A stretch of DNA of 35,443 nt from CAYZSU01 sp964480565 (GTDB lineage Bacteria > UBA10199 > 2-02-FULL-44-16 > JAAZCA01): the NCBI GenBank assembly GCA_964480565.1, contig CAYZSU010000019.1:1-35443 (forward strand), in the 5' to 3' direction. Below, one piece after another: positions 6,768 through 15,909 of the stretch. Every line of letters starts with the position of its first letter. Position 1 is the first letter of the stretch. The position numbers were made by a program, and so were the translations under genes. The notes below the pieces were generated by a model. The model made no database searches. It was not told the DNA's origin and saw only the letters and a program-made list of their open reading frames with translations.

Positions 6768-7804
6768 CAATGCGCCAAAATGAAACATTACAGCCAAACG
6801 CAGCATTTGACAATGAGTCACAAATTGAAGTGAGTTTGCGGCCCAAGCAACTAAACGAATATATTGGCCAAAATAAAGTTAGGGAACGACTTACACTGTT
6901 TATTGAAGCTGCCAAACAACGGGGCGAACACTTAGACCATGTACTCTTTTCTGGCCCACCAGGACTTGGAAAAACAACTCTAGCCAATATTATTGCCAAT
7001 GAGCTAAATGTTCATATCATTACTACATCCGGCCCAGTCATTGAACGATCTGGAGACTTAGCTGCCATATTAACGAATTTAAACGAACATGATGTTTTAT
7101 TTATTGATGAAATTCATCGATTAAATCACGTGGTTGAAGAAATTTTATACCCGGCAATGGAAGACTTTAAGCTCGATATTGTGGTGGGACAAGGTCCAAG
7201 CGCAAAGACGATTCGTATGGACTTGCCCAAATTTACATTAGTGGGTGCTACCACACGATCCGGGTTGCTTACATCACCGCTTCGCGACCGCTTTGGTGTA
7301 TCCGCTCATTTGGAATATTACCCTGCAAATGACTTACAAATGATTGTTAGTCGCTCTGCCAAGATGCTAGAGGTCACAATCGATTCCAGCGGTGCCATAG
7401 AAATTGCCAAACGATCCAGAGGTACTCCACGCATTGCCAATCGCATTTTACGGCGCGTTCGTGATTATGCACAAGTTAAAGGCGATGGTCACATTGATCA
7501 AAATATTGCCAATCATGCCCTTAAGCTCCTGGACATTGATCATTGTGGCTTTGATATGATGGATCGAAAAATACTATTAACCATCATCAAACAATTTGAA
7601 GGTGGCCCAGTAGGCATTAATACTATTTCATCCGCTATCAATGAAGAACGCGATACAATCGAGGATATTTACGAACCATTTCTTATTCAAGGCGGTTATA
7701 TTCATCGTACATCACGCGGACGCATTGCCACTGAGCGAGCCTATGCACATTTTGGATTTTCCTCACAACAACCAATGAATCAAAAAAAATTATTTGACGA
7801 CTGA
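6764..7804 (+). CDS. ruvB: Holliday junction ATP-dependent helicase RuvB
   Basis: RuvB is the AAA+ hexameric motor that drives branch migration with RuvA. Of 346 residues, the first part contains LRPKQLNEYIGQ, Walker A GPPGLGKTT and Walker B LFIDEIHRLN. Sensor regions follow in TLVGATTRSGLLTSPLRDRFG and GTPRIANRILRRVRDYA. The C-terminal winged-helix domain includes GGPVGINTISSAINEERDTIEDIYEPFLIQ. All catalytic motifs are intact and the length is typical. It overlaps ruvA by 4 bases and its TGA shares a base with the next start codon (TGATG). I see no ruvC in the window. Confidence 0.98.
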   Translation: MTMRQNETLQPNAAFDNESQIEVSLRPKQLNEYIGQNKVRERLTLFIEAAKQRGEHLDHVLFSGPPGLGKTTLANIIANELNVHIITTSGPVIERSGDLAAILTNLNEHDVLFIDEIHRLNHVVEEILYPAMEDFKLDIVVGQGPSAKTIRMDLPKFTLVGATTRSGLLTSPLRDRFGVSAHLEYYPANDLQMIVSRSAKMLEVTIDSSGAIEIAKRSRGTPRIANRILRRVRDYAQVKGDGHIDQNIANHALKLLDIDHCGFDMMDRKILLTIIKQFEGGPVGINTISSAINEERDTIEDIYEPFLIQGGYIHRTSRGRIATERAYAHFGFSSQQPMNQKKLFDD

Positions 7805-8109
7805 TGAATTATATAAACATGTTTATTTCAAGCCTTGGCGCTATTTTCACTCCCATACGATTAGTTGTTTTGGGCACTATTATATTTGCAATGTGGTTTT
7901 TTGCATTAGGTGATCATGGTATTTATGAACTTCGCCAATTATTAAAATTAGAAACGCATTTAATGCAACAACGCCAGCAGTTAAACGATGATATTGACGA
8001 ATTAAACGCATTAAAGCAGCAGCTCAGCCAACCGGAACAAATGGAAATGATCATCCGCCAAGATCTGGGTTATATTAAACCTGGTGAAATTATATTTGAA
8101 GAGAAATAG
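7804..8109 (+). CDS. FtsB/DivIC-like septum formation protein
   Basis: This 101-residue single-pass membrane protein has a hydrophobic segment at about residues 18-38 (PIRLVVLGTIIFAMWFFALG), then a coiled coil (about 48-80, rich in L, Q and E). It ends with MIIRQDLGYIKPGEIIFEE, the pattern seen in FtsB/DivIC proteins. That family bridges FtsL and FtsQ in the divisome. Size and topology agree with FtsB. Its start overlaps the ruvB stop by one base, so it is translated from the ruvAB message. The family is divergent, so I leave out a firm gene symbol. Confidence 0.8.
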   Translation: MNYINMFISSLGAIFTPIRLVVLGTIIFAMWFFALGDHGIYELRQLLKLETHLMQQRQQLNDDIDELNALKQQLSQPEQMEMIIRQDLGYIKPGEIIFEEK

Positions 8110-8191
8110 CCAATAGCACGAAGTTCAATAAAGTAATGCATCCGATTATTTTTTCCGTGCATTTGAAACGCCTTTTGCCTTATGAAAATTC

Positions 8192-9550
8192 ATGGCTAAA
8201 CAACGAACAATATATATATGTCAGCATTGTGGATGTACGCAACCCAGATGGCTCGGCAAATGCCCGGACTGCAATGAATGGAATAGCTTTAGCGAAGAAA
8301 TGGAAGCAACCGGTGCCACGCAGAAAAAATCGAAAAACATATCGCAAAGCAAGCTCGTGTATTTGGATGATGTCACGGTTGAAGCGGGCATGCATATCCA
8401 AACCGGCATTACCGAACTCGATAGAACGCTAGGTGGCGGCTATGTATCAGGTAGCGTGATTTTACTCGGCGGTGACCCTGGCATTGGTAAATCCACAATT
8501 ATTTTACAAGCACTCGCAGGATTAAATCAAACAGACAAAACCTGCTTATATATTTCTGGCGAAGAAAGTGCATCGCAAATCAAGCTACGCGCATCTCGTA
8601 TGGGATATGGCGATATGCATTTGGCCATGATTGCAGATAATAATATTGATTCACTTCTCACCCATATTACTGAATTAACTCCAGATGTTGTGGTGATCGA
8701 CTCCATTCAAACCATGCATACGGATGAATTAGCGTCTGCCCCGGGTACTATCGGACAGGTACGTGAGTCTGCATTCAAATTAATTGAAGTCGCTAAACGA
8801 AAACAAATATGCATGTTCATCATCGGGCATGTCACCAAGGACGGCGCAATTGCAGGGCCTAAGGTGCTCGAACATATGGTGGATGCAGTGCTTTATTTTG
8901 AAGGCGAGCGCAATCATTCCTATCGTATTTTGCGCACTATAAAGAATCGATTTGGATCCACCAATGAAATCGGTGTATTTGAAATGACTGGCAAAGGGCT
9001 GATGGAAGTCAGCGATCCCTCTGGTATTTTTCTTTCCCAACGCCCCAAACATGCCAATGGATCTACGGTTATTGCCACCATGGAAGGATCCAGGCCTGTA
9101 CTGTCAGAAGTTCAAGCATTGGTATCATCGGCCGGTGGTGGCGGTATGCCCAGGCGCACATGTATTGGCATCGACCATAACCGTGTGGCACTTTTAATTG
9201 CAATTTTAGAAAAAATTCATGGCATTGATTTAAAGGGACAGGATGTATTCGTTAACATCGCTGGCGGTATGCGTATTACAGAACCTGCGGCTGACCTAGG
9301 AATACTCCTGGCAATTTATTCCAGTTTTATCAACCAACACATTGACCCCAATATGGTCATCATGGGCGAAGTGGGATTAAGCGGGGAAATCCGTGCCATT
9401 ATGAGCCTTGACAGACGGTTAAGTGAAGCCAAAAAAATGGGATTTGAATCAGCAATCGTGCCAAAGGCCAGCTGCAAACGAAAACCGGATATCGATTTAA
9501 CCATATACAGTTTTACTGAACTGGCCCAGTGTGTGGCACTAATTGGGTAA
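8192..9550 (+). CDS. radA: DNA repair protein RadA
   Basis: RadA is a RecA-like ATPase with a Lon-like C-terminal domain that helps process recombination intermediates and branch migration. In order, the 452-residue sequence has an N-terminal four-cysteine zinc finger (CQHCG and CPDC, about residues 10-30), Walker A GGDPGIGKST near residue 95, the RadA-specific KNRFG motif (RTIKNRFGSTNEIGVFEM), and a C-terminal Lon-type fold (VFVNIAGGMRITEPAADLGI). It follows the ftsB-like gene by 82 bases and is the last plus-strand gene here. Its stop is only 4 bases from the stop of a convergent minus-strand gene. The ribosome binding site before ATG 8192 is weak. Confidence 0.97.
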   Translation: MAKQRTIYICQHCGCTQPRWLGKCPDCNEWNSFSEEMEATGATQKKSKNISQSKLVYLDDVTVEAGMHIQTGITELDRTLGGGYVSGSVILLGGDPGIGKSTIILQALAGLNQTDKTCLYISGEESASQIKLRASRMGYGDMHLAMIADNNIDSLLTHITELTPDVVVIDSIQTMHTDELASAPGTIGQVRESAFKLIEVAKRKQICMFIIGHVTKDGAIAGPKVLEHMVDAVLYFEGERNHSYRILRTIKNRFGSTNEIGVFEMTGKGLMEVSDPSGIFLSQRPKHANGSTVIATMEGSRPVLSEVQALVSSAGGGGMPRRTCIGIDHNRVALLIAILEKIHGIDLKGQDVFVNIAGGMRITEPAADLGILLAIYSSFINQHIDPNMVIMGEVGLSGEIRAIMSLDRRLSEAKKMGFESAIVPKASCKRKPDIDLTIYSFTELAQCVALIG

Positions 9551-9554
9551 TTGC

Positions 9555-9776
9555 TTAATCATCACCCTGTTTATTTAAGTGTGGATTTATAACTGTTTGA
9601 AGTAAAATTGATCGAATCGCTGCTTCCCAAGAAGGCAATGTTGAATATATCTCACCTGCATTATCTTTAATTAAATCTGCATATTTTTTAATCGCATCAT
9701 CGCCGCCATAAGCAATCACCCCTTCCAGTGCTATAGAAGAACAGACGGTCTCATCCGAAGCGGCAAACTTAGCCAT
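9555..9776 (-). CDS. Small conserved-looking hypothetical protein
   Basis: I do not recognise this 73-residue protein. It is mostly helical in character, acidic, and has no membrane segment, cysteine cluster or clear DNA-binding motif; the middle (YGGDDAIKKYADLIKDNAGEIY) is amphipathic. It starts inside the end of the acetyltransferase gene (8-base overlap), which suggests translational coupling and that the frame is real. It converges on radA with a 4-base gap, leaving no room for separate terminators. It could be a partner of the acetyltransferase, but nothing in the sequence proves that. Confidence 0.6.
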   Translation of the reverse strand: MAKFAASDETVCSSIALEGVIAYGGDDAIKKYADLIKDNAGEIYSTLPSWEAAIRSILLQTVINPHLNKQGDD

Positions 9777-10329
9777 CCACCATCAAATACATGCGAATTT
9801 CATCCAAGTAATGATTTTCACCAATGCGAAGTGATTTATAACACATACCTTCTTGCTGAAAGCCAAATTTCTCATATAGCTTACAGGCTCGATAATTATC
9901 CACAGCCACACCGAGCTCGATTTTTTCTAAAATTGCATGAGCACTAGCCCAATCAATGAGCATCGTCGTAATACGCGAAGCAATGCCCTGTCCCCAATAA
10001 TCTTTACGCACAGATATACCCAGTGACCCTTTATGCAAGCATCGACGTCGATCCAACAATTTGTTGATTGATCCAATGGAAATAATTTTATGATCATCAG
10101 TCATTGCAATTACCATGACTTGTCGTGGGTCAGAAATATATGACTGAATATGCTCTTCATAACGCGTGGCATCTGAATGCACTTCGTCGGGCTCACTCAT
10201 CAGATAATCACTTTCCTGAGTGACTTGTTTGAGATAATCCTGCACTGCATTTGCATCGCCAATCTCAATTTCGCGAAATGTATACTGAGCTAAATCAATC
10301 ACTCTAACAACTCTCCCATCAATGCGCAT
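9769..10329 (-). CDS. GNAT family N-acetyltransferase
   Basis: The protein belongs to the acetyl-CoA-dependent GNAT superfamily, closest in style to RimJ/RimL-like enzymes. The central acetyl-CoA motif A region is GSLGISVRKDYWGQGIASRITTMLIDWA, followed by IELGVAVDNYRACKLYEKFGFQQEG, where the N-x-x-A-x-x-L-Y-x-x-x-G-F pattern is complete. Substrate (protein N-terminus, small molecule or other) cannot be read off. Two starts are possible: ATG 10356, overlapping polA by 38 bases, or ATG 10329 (MRIDGRVV), overlapping by 11. I prefer the latter because it gives the usual domain start. It lies between polA and a small unknown gene in the same operon. Confidence 0.85.
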   Translation of the reverse strand: MRIDGRVVRVIDLAQYTFREIEIGDANAVQDYLKQVTQESDYLMSEPDEVHSDATRYEEHIQSYISDPRQVMVIAMTDDHKIISIGSINKLLDRRRCLHKGSLGISVRKDYWGQGIASRITTMLIDWASAHAILEKIELGVAVDNYRACKLYEKFGFQQEGMCYKSLRIGENHYLDEIRMYLMVDG

Positions 10330-12967
10330 CTGCCCATGATTTGCCTGACCCAACATGCACGGTCAGCGGTACTAGCAATGGACATACATAAGTCATTTTT
10401 TTTATTACAAATGCAGCAACAGCATCATAATCGGATATCGCTACATCCAAGATCAATTCATCATGCACTTGAATGAGCAGCGATGATGTCGGCGATATAC
10501 CCGTAAGATTTTCAGCAATTTGAATCATTGCTTTTTTGATTAAATCCGCGGCACTTCCCTGAATCACCGTATTAAATGCCATGCGCTCTGCCAATTGACG
10601 TAATTGATAATTGCTGGCATTCAAATCCGGCAAGTACCGAATACGATTCATCATGGTTGTCACATAGCCATCTTCTTTGGCTTGTTCTAAAATAGAATCC
10701 CGATATTTCACAACCAAGGGGTAATTGGCAAAATAGCCATCGATATACGATTGTGCTTCTGACACATGTATATCTAACTGTTTTGACAATCCAAATGCAC
10801 CCTGCCCATAAATCGTCGCAAAATTCACCACCTTACCAATACTACGCTGACTTGAATCAATCTCAGAAACATCACAATCAAAAATCGCAGCTGCCGTTAA
10901 TGCATGACTGTCTTTATCCTCATTAAACGCCTGAATAAGCGCTTCTTCCCCTGACAGATGCGCTAACAATCGCAACTCAATTTGTGAATAATCTGCAGAT
11001 AATAGCACATGCCCGGGTGAGGCAATAAATGCCTGCCGAATGCGTTTGCCATCTGTTGTTCGAATCGGAATATTTTGCAGGTTGGGATCAGATGATGACA
11101 ATCGGCCTGTCGCTGTTCGCATTTGATTAAATACAGTGTGAACTCTCCCTGTATCCGGATTGATCTGAGCTAGCAATCCATCGCAATAAGTGCTTTTCAA
11201 TTTTGACAAATGCCGAAAGTCCAAAATTTTCCCTGGCAATTCATGTGTAAGAGCCAGTTTTTCCAATACGCTCTGACTGGTAGAGTAGCCTGTTTTTGTC
11301 TTTTTCGATCCTTTAAACTGCAGTTTTTCGAATAAAATAACCCCTAATTGTTTTGGGGAATTTATATTGAAGGGCTCTCCAACAAGCTCATAAATGGAAT
11401 TTTCCAACACAGACATTCGCTCAGATAGTTGTTCATTAAATTCATTTAAACACTCACTATCAATACAAACACCTGCATGCTGCATAGTTAACAATATACT
11501 CGCCAATGGCAGTTCAATTGATTCATATAAATCCATCAGGTTATTTTTTTGCAATGCATCACATAATGGAGATTTCAGCTGATAAAGAATATTACTTTTT
11601 TGACTTAAGCTAGCTAGCACATCATCTTTTGATAGAGTTGACTTTGTTTTTTTTGTCGGCGTTTCAAGTTCCTGAAAAAAAACATCCAAATATTTATCCG
11701 CCAAGGAACCTACATGGCGATTATCGGTAGGATCGATCACATAGCTCGCCAGCAAGACATCAAAAAACAACATCTTATCGAAATAATCATGCAGATTATA
11801 TTTGGAAATAAATGCATTGATATCGTAGATAATCCAATGAATATAATGCTCACAGCCATATGTCAAAAGTTGCACAATCACATCATTAAATACGAACGAT
11901 GGCGTTATATTGGAAAACAAGTCATCCTCTAATGCAGATATTTTTTCACAATGAATGAGTGCAGCATGATTAACCGCATAGGTAATGGAGATGACATAAT
12001 GATCATCATGCACATTAATGGCCACTGCGGCCTGATCCTTTAAATCTTTCCCGGACAATAGCCATTGATCCAGTTTTTCCTGTGAGCTAATTGATAAAAT
12101 ATTATTGTTTAATGACTGTTTTTTCTTTTCAACAGGTCCTATGAGGCGCGCCAACCCCACTTCATCGATCACATTATCGGGATCATCTTCACCTGGTGGA
12201 CGCAATATCATATCCTCCAGAGAAATAGATAGGCTCATATGCGTGTCAATTGTTACCAACTGTTTGGATAATAATGCATCGTCCACATGATCACGTAATT
12301 TTTCGCCAAGTTTTCCCTTAATATTCTTCGCATTGGACAAAACATTATCCAAGGTATTGTATTCGCGTAATAATTTAGCCGCTGTTTTAACACCTACACT
12401 TGGCACCCCTGGAATATTATCCGAAGAATCGCCTGCCAATGCCAAAAAATCAATCATTTGCTCCGGATACACTCCGAATTTTTGACAAACAAACTCACGA
12501 TCAACTTGCTGATTGCGCATATCATCGATCATGCTAATTCCAGGCTCGATAAGCTGCATTAAATCCTTATCACTTGAAATAATAACAACATCCATCTTAT
12601 CACAGTATTGTTTACTTAATGTGCCGATAATATCATCGGCCTCAAAACCTGGCGCAGCAATCAAAGGAATTCCCATTGCTTTGATAACTGAATTGACATA
12701 TGGAAACTGCATTTTTAATTCATCCGGTGGTTCTTGTCGATTGGCCTTATACTTAGGATACATTTTTTTTCGATGAGTTGTTTCTTTTGTATCCAAACAT
12801 ACAATCATGTAATCCGGCATATGCCTATCGCGCAACTTGAGTAATGTCTGAGCCAAACCAAAAAGTGCATTGGTGGGTAAATTATTTTGATTGGATAAAT
12901 GAGGAATTGCGTAAAAGGCACGAAACAAACAATTTGCACCATCTACTAGTAACAACTTTTTTGTCAT
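10319..12967 (-). CDS. polA: DNA polymerase I with inactive-looking 3'-5' exonuclease domain
   Basis: PolA fills gaps, removes RNA primers and works in repair. The 882 residues comprise a 5' nuclease domain (LLLVDGANCLFRAFYA, GFEADDIIGT near 107, VIISSDKDLMQLI, LAGDSSDNIPGVPSVGVKTAA near 177-197). A central exonuclease-fold domain (about 295-475) follows, then a full polymerase domain. Polymerase motif A is ADYSQIE (D659), motif B runs from R708 through K712 to Y720, and motif C is VHDE (H835, D836, E837). In the central domain the first exonuclease motif, normally D-x-E, reads INVH (N318, H320), so proofreading is probably lost. It shares one base with the folC stop (TAATG). Confidence 0.96.
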   Translation of the reverse strand: MTKKLLLVDGANCLFRAFYAIPHLSNQNNLPTNALFGLAQTLLKLRDRHMPDYMIVCLDTKETTHRKKMYPKYKANRQEPPDELKMQFPYVNSVIKAMGIPLIAAPGFEADDIIGTLSKQYCDKMDVVIISSDKDLMQLIEPGISMIDDMRNQQVDREFVCQKFGVYPEQMIDFLALAGDSSDNIPGVPSVGVKTAAKLLREYNTLDNVLSNAKNIKGKLGEKLRDHVDDALLSKQLVTIDTHMSLSISLEDMILRPPGEDDPDNVIDEVGLARLIGPVEKKKQSLNNNILSISSQEKLDQWLLSGKDLKDQAAVAINVHDDHYVISITYAVNHAALIHCEKISALEDDLFSNITPSFVFNDVIVQLLTYGCEHYIHWIIYDINAFISKYNLHDYFDKMLFFDVLLASYVIDPTDNRHVGSLADKYLDVFFQELETPTKKTKSTLSKDDVLASLSQKSNILYQLKSPLCDALQKNNLMDLYESIELPLASILLTMQHAGVCIDSECLNEFNEQLSERMSVLENSIYELVGEPFNINSPKQLGVILFEKLQFKGSKKTKTGYSTSQSVLEKLALTHELPGKILDFRHLSKLKSTYCDGLLAQINPDTGRVHTVFNQMRTATGRLSSSDPNLQNIPIRTTDGKRIRQAFIASPGHVLLSADYSQIELRLLAHLSGEEALIQAFNEDKDSHALTAAAIFDCDVSEIDSSQRSIGKVVNFATIYGQGAFGLSKQLDIHVSEAQSYIDGYFANYPLVVKYRDSILEQAKEDGYVTTMMNRIRYLPDLNASNYQLRQLAERMAFNTVIQGSAADLIKKAMIQIAENLTGISPTSSLLIQVHDELILDVAISDYDAVAAFVIKKMTYVCPLLVPLTVHVGSGKSWADAH

Positions 12968-14175
12968 TATTTTTTTACTTTCTCGAAATATTCTTTTGCT
13001 TCGCCTATTAAGGTTAAGGATCCAGATACAACCAATGTCTCATCATTATTCATTTCAGAAAGTAATTTTGAAATGGCCTGTCCTGTTGTTTCTTGAATTG
13101 ACACATTTGCTCCTGATGAACGTACAGCTGCAGCCAAATCCTTTGGTGATGCCGCACGATGAGATGGGGCTTTTACACACACAATCTCTTTAAACAATGG
13201 TGCTAACGGCCTAATAATCCCTGCTACATCTTTATCTGCAAGCACACCCAATACTAATCTGGATTTTTTCCGTTTTAAATTATTTTTTACAAATGATGCC
13301 AAGCATTCAGATCCAGCCACATTATGGGCTGCATCTAACAACACACAGGGGTTGGACATCACGTTCTCAAGACGCCCCGGCCATACAGTGGACTTTAATG
13401 CTTTTTCAATATTAGATATTTTATACTCCAACTGCGTTAAGAAATGAGCCGCTTCCACTGCACAAGCAGCATTTTGACGTTGATGTTCACCCAGCAATCC
13501 CAGTTCAGAAGTTACTTCATCAGGCGTTGCCAAGCATAAAGGAGATCCCATATCATCGCATGCACGCCGAATCACATCCATGACCTCAGGCACTTGATAC
13601 GATACAACAGTGGGAATGCCTCGTTTTATTATCCCACATTTTTCCCTGGCAATTTCAGCCAATGATCCACCCAAGTGATGCATGTGATCATATGATATTG
13701 GCGTTAAAATAGACACCAATGGATTGATCAAATTTGTACCATCTAGCCGCCCACCCAGCCCTGTTTCGTATATCGCAATATCAACGTTTTGATCTGAAAA
13801 ATAAAAAAATGCCAGCATGCATAGCATTTCAAAATAACTCAATGACCGTTTATCAAGCAATAGTTCATCAATTCGCATAATATTTTCTGCAAAATCCGAT
13901 TTGCTTATCATCTTATTATTAATCTGTATACGCTCGCGAATATCCATCAAATGCGGCGACGTAAATACACCCACCTTATATCCGCTTGATTTTAAAATAT
14001 TTGCTAAAAAAGCAGCTGTGGACCCTTTGCCATTTGTTCCTGCAATATGAACGCAAGGTATTTTATCTTGCGGATCTTCAGCCAATTCACATGCATTTTT
14101 TAATGGCCCAAGCTCCATATGAAAACCCTCGGGACGTAATAATTCCAAATATGTTAATGCCTGATTATAATCCAT
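12967..14175 (-). CDS. folC: Folylpolyglutamate / dihydrofolate synthase
   Basis: FolC ligates glutamate to dihydropteroate and/or adds further glutamates to folates, using ATP; it is a Mur-ligase-like enzyme. The 402-residue sequence has the P-loop HIAGTNGKGSTAAFLANIL (near residue 45), the folate-loop region FTSPHLMDIRERIQIN, YETGLGGRLDGTN, the ISYDHMHHLGGSLAEIAREKCGIIK segment and the C-terminal-domain motif LLDAAHNVAGSECL. Length is typical. It overlaps polA by one base, so the two are coupled. Upstream, 62 bases with a small hairpin separate it from the PP2C phosphatase gene. Whether it is mono- or bifunctional is not visible. Confidence 0.95.
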   Translation of the reverse strand: MDYNQALTYLELLRPEGFHMELGPLKNACELAEDPQDKIPCVHIAGTNGKGSTAAFLANILKSSGYKVGVFTSPHLMDIRERIQINNKMISKSDFAENIMRIDELLLDKRSLSYFEMLCMLAFFYFSDQNVDIAIYETGLGGRLDGTNLINPLVSILTPISYDHMHHLGGSLAEIAREKCGIIKRGIPTVVSYQVPEVMDVIRRACDDMGSPLCLATPDEVTSELGLLGEHQRQNAACAVEAAHFLTQLEYKISNIEKALKSTVWPGRLENVMSNPCVLLDAAHNVAGSECLASFVKNNLKRKKSRLVLGVLADKDVAGIIRPLAPLFKEIVCVKAPSHRAASPKDLAAAVRSSGANVSIQETTGQAISKLLSEMNNDETLVVSGSLTLIGEAKEYFEKVKK

Positions 14176-14191
14176 AATTTACTCCCTTATA

Positions 14192-14216
14192 AGAGGTTGT
14201 CCTTAGAAATACCTCT
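14192..14216 (-). repeat. Short hairpin repeat between phosphatase gene and folC
   Basis: AGAGGT at 14192-14197 and ACCTCT at 14211-14216 form a perfect 6-bp stem. A closely related hairpin, with the inner stem pair changed from G-C to A-T on both sides, is at 17721-17746. Both sit between co-directional genes, with no T run, so they look more like processing or attenuation sites than terminators. Confidence 0.45.
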
Positions 14217-14237
14217 CAACTCTGACCAGTTAATTAA

Positions 14238-15494
14238 TTATTTTATTTTAATCACCAACATTGTAATATCATCTTTTGCATTAAGCGGACTCATAAATTC
14301 TTGGACCGCATTTACAATATAGTCATTTATACTATGCGCTTTTTGATCAACAACGTTATGAATACAGTTTTTCAATCGCTGTAAACCAAAACGCTCGCCC
14401 GTTTGGTTAAGCGCCTCTGTAATACCATCCGTATAAAGAATAATAATATCTCCCTGAGACACAACCATCTGACGATCATGAAATACAGCATGCTGTTCAA
14501 TACCCAAGAGAGGATCATCCGTGCCAAACTCTTCAAAACAGTTATTGGCACATCGCCAAACAAGTGGTGGCGGATGACCTGCAGCTGTATACTGAATCGT
14601 TTGTCTGGCACGCATATACTGTAAAAAACACATAGAAATAAATTGTTCAGACTGATATAGATCCTCATACAAAATTGTATTTACACGCTGAACAAGCTCT
14701 GACGGTGAAAAATCATTATCTCGCTGTGAGCGAATAGCACTACGAAAGGCGGCCATAATCAAAGCCGCTCCAATGGAATGTCCGGATACATCGGCAACAA
14801 CAAATGATGGCCGTTTCTTATCTGAAGTAAATGTATCATAATAATCACCACCCACTCGCTCAGCTGTAATAAGGCGCCCGCTAACGGACAACCCCTCTAT
14901 TTCTGGTGGTAATGTAGGCAATAAACGATATTGAACTTGTCTTGCAATCTCCAATTGCTGCTTTAGTCGGTTCATCTCTTGCTTTTCTTCCAATAAATTT
15001 GATAAGTGCATATAAATTGCAATTTGATTGGACAATACGGTAAGTAAATTTAAATCATCTTCCGTAAATACTGATCCATCCACTTTATCCGTAACATTGA
15101 TTACGCCCATTGATTCTTTTCCAACAGTCATTGGAAAACAAGTCACTGGTGCAGAAATCAATGACTTCGTTTTATACTGTTTATCTGTATCTAACTGTGT
15201 CACTTGTAGATCTTGAATTAATACGGGTTCTTTATTTGCAAATACTCGGCCCGAAATACCATCACCAATACGCACAATCGCATTCTGAACAACATGAGGA
15301 TCTAACCCTCGAGCTGCCACTATACGCAATGCATTTATATTAGAATCAAATGCCATAATTGACGCACGTTCAACACCAAGCTCCTCAACAATGATATCTA
15401 AAATAAATTCATAGATACGATCTGCGCTATCTGCTTGTGCAATGGATTCTGTTATTTTAAAAAGTGCATTTATCTGAGATGTGTAATCTTTCAT
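14238..15494 (-). CDS. GAF-domain PP2C (SpoIIE/RsbU-type) serine phosphatase
   Basis: The protein is a cytoplasmic signal-responsive phosphatase of the kind that removes phosphate from STAS-domain anti-sigma antagonists. A GAF sensor domain covers about residues 15-160 (ERASIMAFDS, ISGRVFANKEPVLIQDL). A short coiled linker (LEEKQEMNRLKQQLEIARQVQ) leads to the SpoIIE phosphatase domain with GGDYYD, VADVSGHSIGAAL, AAGHPPP, ILYTDGITEA and DDITMLVIK, which carry the metal-binding aspartates. All are present, so activity is expected. Its start overlaps the anti-sigma kinase gene by 4 bases, and the STAS gene precedes that, giving a complete partner-switching trio. The GAF ligand is unknown. Confidence 0.92.
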   Translation of the reverse strand: MKDYTSQINALFKITESIAQADSADRIYEFILDIIVEELGVERASIMAFDSNINALRIVAARGLDPHVVQNAIVRIGDGISGRVFANKEPVLIQDLQVTQLDTDKQYKTKSLISAPVTCFPMTVGKESMGVINVTDKVDGSVFTEDDLNLLTVLSNQIAIYMHLSNLLEEKQEMNRLKQQLEIARQVQYRLLPTLPPEIEGLSVSGRLITAERVGGDYYDTFTSDKKRPSFVVADVSGHSIGAALIMAAFRSAIRSQRDNDFSPSELVQRVNTILYEDLYQSEQFISMCFLQYMRARQTIQYTAAGHPPPLVWRCANNCFEEFGTDDPLLGIEQHAVFHDRQMVVSQGDIIILYTDGITEALNQTGERFGLQRLKNCIHNVVDQKAHSINDYIVNAVQEFMSPLNAKDDITMLVIKIK

Positions 15495-15895
15495 ATATTG
15501 TATACCATTTTTAAATGATGTTTATCGTCTATGGTTATAGACTCTAAGTGTGTCATCACATTGTTTATAATTGACAGCCCTCGTCCATCTAAGGCCATAG
15601 CATCGGGCATTTCAGGATGCAACTGATCGATACCAGATCCAAAATCTGATACTGTAATTTCTATTTTCTTACTTTCACAGGAAAATGAAATGTCGATTTG
15701 ATACTTATTACACTGATCATGGGCATGAAATATCGCATTATTCACAGCTTCTACAATGGATATTTTTACTGGAACAAGTGCATTTTTTGGAAACAATTTA
15801 TTACCAACAAGCGATTGTGTCGCATCAAGCCATACACGTATTTTATCCAATTGACCTGTTTGACTGGCCACTGAAAATTTTGAGTAAAAAGTCAT
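15491..15895 (-). CDS. RsbW-type anti-sigma factor / serine kinase
   Basis: This 134-residue protein is a stand-alone GHKL ATPase domain of the anti-sigma kinase type. The N box IVEAVNNAIFHAHDQ, the G1 box VSDFGSGIDQL and the G2 segment DGRGLSIINNVM are all present, in the normal order and spacing. Such proteins phosphorylate their STAS partner and, when free, bind a target, often a sigma factor. The STAS gene is 14 bases upstream and the phosphatase gene overlaps downstream. No sigma factor gene is in the window, so the target must be elsewhere or may be one of the neighbouring regulators. Confidence 0.9.
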   Translation of the reverse strand: MTFYSKFSVASQTGQLDKIRVWLDATQSLVGNKLFPKNALVPVKISIVEAVNNAIFHAHDQCNKYQIDISFSCESKKIEITVSDFGSGIDQLHPEMPDAMALDGRGLSIINNVMTHLESITIDDKHHLKMVYNI

Positions 15896-15909
15896 TTATA
15901 ATCCTATTA

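Noticed and set aside
8136..8432. Plus-strand open frame of 98 codons
   Set aside because: It overlaps the start of radA in another frame and has no recognisable domain.
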